Assembly (NCBI GenBank): GCA_019633425.1
Contig: WSUB01000359.1
Coordinates: 1 to 17,147 of the forward strand
DNA length: 17,147 bases
Reading direction: 5' to 3'
DNA from: Tulasnella sp. 424
Taxonomy: Eukaryota; Basidiomycota; Agaricomycetes; Cantharellales; Tulasnellaceae
Positions within the stretch are counted from its first letter, which is position 1. Each line of letters begins with the position of its first letter. Positions 1 to 7,715 of the stretch are shown piece after piece. The notes under the pieces are model-generated. The model was given only the letters and a program-made list of their open reading frames with translations, did no database searches and was not told the DNA's origin. Both the position numbers and the translations under genes were made by a program.

Positions 1-53
1 GGGTCCCGGAAGCAGACCAGTTCGCCGATAAAGCGGTTTTAACCCTCTGCCAC

Positions 54-81
54 AAAAAAAAAAAAAAAAAAAAAAAAAAAA
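54..81. repeat. Run of 28 A
   Basis: Twenty-eight consecutive A residues lie directly before the readable frame of the first gene. They stay in frame with it as lysine codons, after an in-frame TAA at 29-31. The run could be coding, part of an intron, or the tail of a retroposed copy ending here. The sequence alone does not decide. Confidence 0.9.
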
Positions 82-85
82 GAAG

Positions 86-2309
86 TTGGCCGAGAAGAGA
101 GCCCCTAAGTACCTGAAAGATGCAACAAAGCCAGCAGCCGCGAAAAAACCTTGGAAGGGCGGCGCAGCCTCTTCTCAAGGGGGCCGAAGGACAACAGCAG
201 TATTGTCCACTAGAAGATCGAAGCGTCTGGCAGGAGGACCCATTCAGAACGGGGAAAACTCGGAGCCTATGGAGGTGGATGCAAGCGTGACTGCTGTTTG
301 TTGTTCTCAAACGCGTTTTACATGTGTTCCTTACTCACTCTCTGTTATCTTATTGCAGAACGTGCCGACTCCTCTCCCAGAACCAGGGACACGATTCCTG
401 ATTTTGAAGTGAGCGGCAGCGATATCAACGAGGTTGCGCTTGTTCTTGTCAGGCTTCAACAAACAGTTGGCAGCTCCAATGTGTCTCAGGAACAGATGCC
501 GAACACAACCCTCAGCAAGGCCATGCAAATCGATCCCAGTACTGTTACAGATTTGGAGCTAGAGACTGCCAAGGATACCTTGATCCCTGAAGCTATCCAA
601 TCTTCTAAACAGCGCCGGAAAATCGTCAACCTCCCAAGAGGTTCCAGAGCGGATGTCCTGACATTGACCGTCCCCCGCCATCCCAAAGGAAAGCAACCTA
701 ACAAAGCACCTGCGGGTAAAGTTGACCACAGAAACAAAGGCCTTAGCAAGCATGATTCTCGTCGCGAAAAGGAGAATGTGGAAGAATATATTAGTTCCGG
801 GAGTTCAGACGACTCGGATGAAGGAGGCGAGGGGGAGGGGGGTTCCAAGAGTGAAGAGTCATCAAAGACCCTAACCGGGAAGAGAATATACATAGATCCG
901 ACCAGATAATCATCTGATAAGCATCAACATTACAGACGATGATGAAACAGATGAGGAAGTCATTCCAATGCAGTTTCAAATTCCAACTGCAGAGGGATCG
1001 ACGAAGACGGTTTCTTTTATGAGTAATACAACCTTTGATCACTTTCTTGACGGAGCTGGAAGCTTCCTAAAGTGTCCAAAAGATAAAGTCACTGTTAGTT
1101 TCAGGTTCAACAACTCTTGCAAAGCCCCAATGTGTCTTGATACTGAGGACGATTGGAAGCGGCTCCAAGACGATTATCGCAGTGCAGCTGAGAACGCCGA
1201 AGGGGCGTACTTGAAAGCACGCAGGAAATGGAAGGCAGAGGGGAAGACAAAGAGTCGGCTGAAGAAAAAGACCATCGAGGTCGTTATCATTAGTCGAGGG
1301 TCGCCAGCAAAGGTGAGAGAACTTGATGTCAGCAAAGAACTCTAGTTCTGAACGAGTCTCCGTGCATTCGAGTCTTTAGGACAAATTGAAAGGCTCGGGA
1401 ATGAAGGGCAAGAAAGGTAGTCAGAAGGGAGAGGTGCACCGCGATTCCGACGGATCCGACAAGTCCGATTCCGAAATCGAACCATCCGGCGATGCAAATT
1501 CTACACGTGGCAGATGGATCATGAAAATCAGGTCACAGAAGGAATGGAAATGTGAGCAACATCCGGGCACGGTCTGCTTCCAACGGTCGGATGGCTACCA
1601 CTATCAACTCACAACGCAAGACCTGAACTACTGGGCTGGCTTGATAGTATGCAACACTGACCGAAATCTAGGCAGGCTACACCATCTTACTGAACTCTTT
1701 TATCGCACATTACAGGATAAGGGCCTTGGTCAAGTGAACGCGACTCCAGAAGAACTCCCCATTCATGAAAAATCAAACGAGAAACCAATCAACAAACGAA
1801 CAACAAAAGCATCCGAGTCGACTTCTGGTCTCGCGACAATAGAAGCGCCGACCAATGCCCTTGCTCAAGCCGTCCAGCTTGTTACTATGACCTTTGGGGC
1901 AGGCCGCGGGCTTGCACCTCCAACTGCTGCTGGTGAACCGTTGAGAAAGGCAAGGTCCTTCACTTCAATCACCAACTCGGTCGATCCCGAGTCTATTTCT
2001 AGCCCAGCACTCCGTTGTCACGTTTGGGAACAAGTCGTGTACCCTGCGGTTGAGCCTTGGCTCGCCCGTCTCAAAGCAACTGACCCTGACAATCATCCGT
2101 GGACTGAATATGGGGCCGCACTTTTGGAGAAGAAGTACCTTCGCATCAATCAGTTGGCTGATACTCAGTTGATGTCAACTGAAAAGCTAATGTGTATCGT
2201 TCCCGGCCTGGAGGAAGGAAGTGCGGATTACCTCATCTCAACCGCGATTGATGAGTGCGCTGAACTCCAGGCAAATGCTCGCAAGGCTCTTATGCGCGAG
2301 AGGGAATAG
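86..2309 (+). CDS. Agaricomycete protein of unknown function, 5' end uncertain (five exons seen)
   Basis: Exons inferred: 86-286, 359-408, 453-841 (or to 850), 936-1312 and 1380-2309; every join keeps phase, giving about 648 residues. The third donor is the least certain: donors at 842 and 851 are both in phase with the acceptor ending at 935. Position 86 is TTG, not ATG, and no in-frame ATG precedes it, so the true start probably lies left of the window. The protein is a basic, Ser/Asp-rich, probably disordered N-terminal half (with RRSKRLAG and acidic SSGSSDDSDEGGEGEG), then a compact block from about 940 to 1290 (VTVSFRFN, DTEDDWKRL, KKKTIEVVIIS) that resembles a ubiquitin- or PB1-like fold. 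A block near 1520-1650 holds WKCEQHPGTVCFQ, HYQLTTQDLNYWAGL. The helical C-terminus contains EYGAALLEKKYLRINQL. I recall this domain order from large families of unknown function in mushroom genomes, but no search was run. The basic segments and the two Cys (EQHPGTVC block) suggest a nuclear or DNA-linked role; this is inference. Confidence 0.72.
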
Positions 2310-2404
2310 CTACCTCTGTCTTGTACTCAGACCATACAATCAATTGCTAGTAGCTAGTCTGATTACTCCGCAGTCGGATCGAGAGACCACGGCGCTCTTG
2401 GTAG

Positions 2405-3587
2405 CTACACATAGCCACATTTGTGAAACCAAGCCCACGCATCATCTTCGGTAACTGAGAATACTGCCTCTATTAAATATGAAAGTACGGCCACCTCGTT
2501 GTCTTCGTTCATCGCTGCCAAAATGTCTTCGGTATGCTCCCAAAGGTGAGCCTTTATTGCCGAAAACGCAAGCTCAATCGGATTATAATCAGGAGAATAG
2601 GGCGGGAGGAACAAAATTTTCATTCCCCTGATATATAAAATTACGATTAGTACAGTAGTTCAGCATCGCCGAAAATAAACACCCATACCGTGAGTGGATC
2701 TTCTCGATAATGGATGGTGCCTTGTGTATCCGGCAGTTGTCCATAATAATGACAGAGTTGGGCGCTGGATATGGCTGCATGGAATCAAGGAGGGAGTCAA
2801 TAAATTCCTCAAATAGCTCGGTGGTGAAAGAGCCTTCCAAGATCTTGACGTGAATGATGCCGTTGAGGGTGAGTGCGGGAAGAATTGAATACCTGGAAGT
2901 TTGACATTCCAAGGAAACCTATCCAGGTCAGAATATTTATATATATAAGGCCAAAGAAGCTGTGTACCTGCGACCACGGACGAAGCAGGCGCGCTTGATT
3001 GCCCGTTTTCCCGAAAGAGCCCAGCCATAATTTCGATAGACCGTACACTTGTTGCACGCACTTTCGTCGACAAAGACAAGCTGTTCCGGGGAATACTGTC
3101 CCACGGAGTACAGATAGTCTGCTCGTTTGACCTCATTTCGTTCAATTGCGGTTTTGGTAAGCTATATGGATGTTCAAACCACATCAAAATTAGTGACTAT
3201 TCTTGCATGGAATGTGCTGGTACTTGCCTTCTTGAGACTATAGCCACCCCTTTTCAGTGATCTAAGGATCGTTGAGAGGCTAGGGTTAACTCCTCTCAGC
3301 TCTTGCATCTGCCGCTGAAGCTTGTCGAGATAGATGTTGGGGGTCCTGGCCACTAAGCCGAACAGAAGCTAGTAAAAGATATTAGGAAGGCTAGAACTGT
3401 AAAGGAAGGGCGATCTAACCTGTATGTCATCTGTAGAAAGTGTTCGTGGCCTACCCCGAAGTCGAGGACATGTCTCGGGGGTGAATGGCAGTCCATGTCG
3501 CCGAAATGCTGCCAAAACTCGTCTCACTGTTCGCTCTCCGGCTCCTGTGTACATGGCAATATCCTCAACCGAGAAAAAGCGCGCCAT
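2405..3587 (-). CDS. Tc1/mariner-like DDE transposase, five exons, N-terminus damaged
   Basis: Exons on the minus strand: 3587 (or 3638)-3420, 3368-3228, 3161-2968, 2892-2689 and 2627-2405; introns are 51, 66, 75 and 61 bases. From the ATG at 3587 it makes 309 residues. The order is a helix-turn-helix DNA-binding region ([24 protein letters not shown]), a second HTH-like segment ([20 protein letters not shown]), then the RNase H-fold catalytic core. The acidic triad is visible: D in [12 protein letters not shown] in [10 protein letters not shown], and E in [11 protein letters not shown], with 34 residues between the last two (DD34E). Such enzymes cut and paste their own element at TA sites. 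An upstream ATG at 3638-3636 continues the conserved N-terminus but meets TGA at 3629-3627, so the first 17 residues are lost. Intron 2 starts with GC rather than GT. I could not find matching inverted repeats around it, so the limits of the element are unknown; it lies only 95 bases past the end of the preceding gene, tail to tail. Confidence 0.88.
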
Positions 3588-3638
3588 GCGAATGATCGCC
3601 CATTGGAGGTCTGTGGATAGGCGCCGTCACGGAGCCAT

Positions 3639-4202
3639 TGAGTGGGGATGGTGGAGGAGAGATAAACGGACACGTTCCAGTCGAAATTGAGATTACATCA
3701 TATATGTTCCACCGCTGCACAAGCATCAGCCAGGCATCGCTTTGCACATATGCTATGGAGAGGCTTGTTCTTGGTCGATTCAATGCAGCATTTTGGATAT
3801 AAAGACTCAAGGACCGAAGTACTGTTACCCTCATGAGTCGGTGGGGCATGAGCAGCTTGCAACCACCACACACAAGACTGTGATTTCAAAGAAATATGTG
3901 CCAAAATGTATCTCAGGCACTAGAATACGGTCAGATAAAGCATATAACTGCGATCGAAGGTATGCCTTTGATTCAGTCTCGTAATATCGTTAAAATACGG
4001 CCGCAGGGGGGTAGGTTAGTGACGATTTCCGAAATATGACTATTACGTACATATAAGTGACTCATTCCCTCGACATGACATAGAGATGCATATTCGATTT
4101 TATTTGGGACAAATTGATAGAGAAATGACTGAGAAATGAACGAAATGTTTTTGCATGGGAGACGCACGCAGTAGAGGCGTAGAATGTGGGAATGGCCAGG
4201 TG
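3639..4202. other. Gene-free stretch between transposase and F-box fragment
   Basis: Only short overlapping open frames on both strands occur here, without motifs, plausible starts or splice partners. One end of the Tc1/mariner-like element is expected within this stretch, but no inverted partner of the 2310-2404 sequence was seen by eye. Confidence 0.6.
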
Positions 4203-4670
4203 TTATGAAATCAGCTGTAAGGTATTCCACCGCAATACTTGCTCCTGCAACAAACCATGCATCTCGGTTAGCGACTCTGCATGAGTGTCCTGGCAAAGCT
4301 GCATCGAAATGTTTAGTGGTAGGTTCCCTGACAACTCCAGCCGTTTTCTCATTACTTCATGCGAGCTAGCCCTGTAGCTGATTTGGATGAACGTCCACAG
4401 GCTGGGAGTAGACTTGGCAACTTGGTTCCATTTTTGGCAGACACAGCAAATCGTAGTGTGAGTTGAGGTGGGATCCTTCACGTCGTAACGATGGTCATTG
4501 AGGTGGGGAGGAAGGACTTTGACAAATATGCTTGACAGTAGTCCAACAGGCAAGGCTTTCATGTTAACAAGCGAGTGAGGGAATGGCAGTAGGTTCACAC
4601 ATAAGCCCCTGCTCTGGAGGCAGAGCACCTTCACTAGAAATTGCACCGGAGCTAAGGGGCTTACATCCAT
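4203..4670 (-). pseudogene. F-box protein fragment
   Basis: The minus-strand frame carries an F-box-like segment, MKALPVGLLSSIFVKVLPP from 4562, followed by ICCVCQKWNQVAKSTPSLWT and RLELSGNLPLNISMQL. This is the usual layout of Agaricomycete F-box proteins: LP..LLS.IF, then a VC..WN..A.STP.LW signature, then the start of a leucine-rich region. Such proteins link substrates to SCF ubiquitin ligases. The frame ends at 4203, about 120 codons after the F-box start, where intact members usually run to several hundred residues, and the DNA beyond shows no leucine-rich continuation in any frame. The ATG at 4670 is the longest ATG start; the one at 4562 fits the domain better. I read this as a truncated relic, although a short or spliced gene cannot be excluded. 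Confidence 0.6.
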
Positions 4671-5083
4671 GAGCCTAGAATGGCAGAGGCTAGCAAGCAC
4701 AGGGTTTGGACGGGTTTGCAATTGAACCGAGTTTAACCTCCACTATTGTTCGAGAGGTGCCGTTCGATGGGGTCCCATACATCCCAAATGAATGCACGGG
4801 CATGGTAAACAAAATCTGTTGGAAGGGAACTGGATATACTGTTGTTATCTTCTATGTAGATGGTGGAGAAGACTGTTGATCGATGGAAGGCTTGTCAGTT
4901 ATTCCAACTATATCAGAGGTGCAGTATATGCTTACGGGGGACTGAATGCTTAAGGTGTTTAGACTGAGGTTGTTGTGGTTTGTTATTGCTGTTCACTTGA
5001 GGGTTTGCTTGTTGGTCTGCTTGATTGATGAGACCGTTCAACAGATGTATTGCTAGGTAATTATACTAATGGTCTCTACTACA

Positions 5084-5248
5084 TGAGTCATAAATGAATC
5101 ATATCTTGGAATCATATTGAGTCATAGAGTGGAGTTCGCTCCGCTCTCTCCACTCAGTGGATACCTGCTCCTCCTCTTGGAGTATCTAAGCGAAGTAGCC
5201 ACTTGAGTCATACGCTCTATACGAGTCATCATGAGTCATAAGAGTCAT
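5084..5248. promoter_or_regulatory. Cluster of TGAGTCA (bZIP/AP-1-type) motifs
   Basis: TGAGTCA occurs exactly at 5084-5090, 5118-5124, 5204-5210 and 5232-5238, with one-mismatch or partial copies at 5095-5101 (TGAATCA), about 5222-5229 and 5242-5248. TGA(C/G)TCA is the known target of Gcn4/AP-1-type bZIP factors. No gene start is near enough to make a promoter role convincing, so the cluster may simply be a short repeat inside a mobile element. An inverted repeat (GAGTGGAG at 5127-5134, CTCCACTC at 5148-5155) lies inside it. Confidence 0.4.
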
Positions 5249-5742
5249 ATAATATTATATCATTAAGCATACGTAAGTTGTAGACACATTACTAAGCTGA
5301 ATGTCCCATAACATCCAACAAAATCAGGTCCGAGATACTCAATATATCAGACATTTACAATGCTGCAGTATGGAGAATACAGAGGAATAAATCATTCCCT
5401 CATCGTTGGTGTACGAGCCCTGGCCCCTTATAGTCCTCCTGTCTACAGGGAAATATTGTTCAGCAGGTTTGAATAGGGTCGCGCTGGCAAAGATACTTAC
5501 ACGTGTTAGGGAACCGTGGGATCCGTGCCTATGCGGACCCCCACCCGTAGATATAGCATAAATAATCTCTCCCGCTCAATTCTTTTCTAAAATAAATATC
5601 ATTTCTTTACGCTTTTGTCTATACGAATCATAGCCGCGAATGTCCGAAGCCAAAAGCGCTGTAAGAAAGGGCATTTACCTTTTTAGGCTGTTTATCTGAG
5701 AAACCGGGTTGACGCCGCTTTCTTCCTTTTGTCCATTACTGA

Positions 5743-6065
5743 ATTCATCGATTTAAGACTCATAAGATCGATGAATCCTTTCTGACGACTCACCGATAGC
5801 TTCGCAACGTGCCGCAGCACGTTGCAACGGGCTCGGGACCGCTCAACTCCTTAAAAAGGCAATTAAGCGCCCAAAACCCTCGCGCAGGCGTCGGCGCGCT
5901 GCACGAGCCTTCCACTGCGCATAGAAGGCTCGGGAAAAGGATAGAATCGTGTAGAATAATGTAGAATATCCTAGTACGGTCTTATCTAGCTAATAAATAC
6001 GGGTTCTGCCTCAGGAGAGGCAGAACAATCCTTTTAACCCCCTCATAACCTTTCGCTCAGCGAAA
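5743..6065. repeat. Series of perfect hairpins
   Basis: Five perfect inverted repeats follow one another: 5743-5752/5767-5776 (10-base arms, 14-base loop), 5804-5812/5817-5825 (9-base arms, CGCA loop), 5904-5912/5924-5932 (9-base arms, 11-base loop), 6003-6012/6017-6026 (10-base arms, AGGA loop) and 6051-6057/6059-6065 (7-base arms, 1-base loop). Each was checked base by base. Their function is unknown; they could be structured RNA, element ends or terminator-like folds. Confidence 0.75.
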
Positions 6066-7130
6066 CCCAATCCCGCTTAAGTTCCGCGTGACAAACGAAC
6101 TCGTTCCCGTTTTAACTCTCGAGATAAAGAGTTCTCGTGTCGTCAGCGCGAGTATAATCTTGATATTAACGTCGGCGCCATCTCAGACGTTCTCGAATCT
6201 ATTCAATCTTTAGCGAGCTCGAATCCCCACCGAATCAAACGATCACTACGACGTTCGGTTCAAACTATCGTTAGCTACATTTTGTACTAAGATAGTTAGG
6301 TTAATAAACGATTCCCTTTTAAGGTAATCGTTACTTTAGCCATCTATTCGCCTTATCCCGATTAGGCAAACGACCCACTAGGAAACCCTTTACGCTTTAA
6401 ATACCATTCGAAAGCCCTCGTTAACGCGAACACGTCGGTAGTATCCGCTTAACGTAATTCGACTTATTAAGTCTCCCGCGGACTATTTCCGTGAAGACCG
6501 ACCGGCGCTTAAATCCGGCAAGCCGCGCCGCAGCTTCCGGTCATACGCCAAGACCTTTCCCCTCGGGGATCAAGCCCGAAAAGCTATCCGGCTTACGCGA
6601 ATAGCCTGTGCGAATATATTCCGAGCGTCGGAACACCGGAATACCTGTTAAGGCTTCCTTGTCGCTCTTCACTACCATTTTCGGCACCCAGCTTTCGCCC
6701 AGCCGTTTCCACTCGACACCAGACGCTCCCCGTCCGTCTTTCCTCTCAAATAGGTATACCAAACATTTTATATTAGCTCTACGACTACGTACAAGAGCTT
6801 AAATACGGTATAAGCTAAGTAGTTAGCTTATTTCAGTTTACCTGCTATTCTAATACGTTTCCCGTGCGGCGACTTCCCGTTTCCCACGGTTAGCGCGCGC
6901 ACCCCAGCCGGCGAAGCTTAACAACACGCCAAGCGAAAGTGCCATGCGGTTGTCCAGATGAGCAATGGCTTCATCAAACGACAGGCTTGCTCCCTCTATT
7001 TCTCTTTTGTGTATGATCTCAACCCTTCAATAAAGTTGTCACCTATCAACCAATTATAATACATATTCTTGTCATTATTCTGGTATCTGGTTCTCGATGG
7101 AATCGCATCCACCTAACCATCTATACGTGT

Positions 7131-7182
7131 GGGCCTAATAAGGTACGTACACACCCCCCTACGTAAGAGCCTAATTAGGCCC
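7131..7182. repeat. Inverted repeat just outside the KDZ element
   Basis: GGGCCTAAT at 7131-7139 is the reverse complement of ATTAGGCCC at 7174-7182, and GCCTAATTAGGC at 7169-7180 is itself a 12-base palindrome. TACGTA also occurs inside both halves. It lies about 110 bases before the left inverted repeat and is not part of it. Confidence 0.7.
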
Positions 7183-7289
7183 GGGAGCTAAGGAGACCTA
7201 TACCAGCGGATGACCCAGCGTTATGTAGTTATCTCGCTCCCTCAGGTACCTAGAACCCACCCGAATGTTATCCCGAACTGCCGAACTGC

Positions 7290-7483
7290 CGAGCGCGCGC
7301 GTACCTCAGGGCCCGTCGTTCTCCGACCTCTCCGACCGCTCCGAACCGCGTCGTCGTCGTCCTACCCTCGTCCGCATCGTCGTCCCCGTTCTTGATCACT
7401 GCCTTGCCCGTATCTCAGCAGCCAGTGGATCGATTTTCTTCGTTCTTTCAGTACTGCACATGTATACATAATAGCTGGCGCAT
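7290..7483 (+). repeat. Left terminal inverted repeat of the KDZ element
   Basis: These 194 bases are the reverse complement of 15988-16181 with three mismatches and no gap. One mismatch is near base 115 (CCTT versus CCCT); two lie within the last seven bases on the inner side. The outer end begins CGAGCGCGCGCGTACCTCAG, and a TCGTCGTCGT tract follows. The inner end holds the 10-base palindrome ATGTATACAT, which may be a binding or promoter site. Confidence 0.95.
7374..7456 (+). repeat. Subterminal direct repeat, copy 1
   Basis: This part of the left inverted repeat recurs imperfectly at 7555-7637. Shared exact words include TATCTCAGCAGC (7411 and 7592) and TTCGTTCTTTCAGTA (7439 and 7620), in the same order and at almost the same spacing. 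Repeated subterminal words of this kind are often transposase-binding sites; that role is inferred here. Confidence 0.75.
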
Positions 7484-7554
7484 TTGATGGTGCTCTACTC
7501 TCCTGAACCGCTAAGCGTATGGGAATTGAAGGTTCATCGTCCGGTGCACCGTCA

Positions 7555-7637
7555 GCATCGTTGTTGTCGCCGTTCTCAACGTCACCACACATATCTCAGC
7601 AGCTGCCACGTCGTTTTTGTTCGTTCTTTCAGTAGTG
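7555..7637 (+). repeat. Subterminal direct repeat, copy 2
   Basis: This is an imperfect second copy of 7374-7456, lying just inside the left inverted repeat and upstream on the map of the end of the 622-residue cargo gene (7716). I did not notice an equivalent second copy inside the right end, where the transposase gene starts. Confidence 0.7.
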
Positions 7638-7715
7638 AAGACGCTAATTGTATATAGAAGATGGGAATGATGTAACTAAAGATGTGTACAGGTGGAGGAA
7701 TAGCTAAGTCCAGCC

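Larger units (their letters stand above)
4722..7289. other. 2.5-kb gene-free region, repeat-like
   Basis: No convincing protein gene is seen. Composition shifts from AT-rich (about 4900-5350) to mixed sequence with many short palindromes (5700-7200). A 73-codon minus-strand open frame at 6541-6762 overlaps a 64-codon plus-strand frame; neither has a recognisable motif. The text is probably old transposon sequence, but no transposase or reverse transcriptase remnant could be read. Confidence 0.6.

Noticed and set aside
2310..3900. Terminal inverted repeats of the Tc1/mariner-like element
   Set aside because: Sequences on both sides of the gene were compared by eye and no convincing inverted match with TA flanks was found; a self-alignment would be needed.
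6195..6235. tRNA-like B-box word (CTCGAATCCCC)
   Set aside because: No matching acceptor stem, A-box or anticodon arm lies at the right distance on either strand.
6541..6762. 73-codon minus-strand open frame (GVEWKRLGESWVPKMVV)
   Set aside because: It reads somewhat like protein, but there is no family match, no splice partner, and an overlapping open frame on the other strand.
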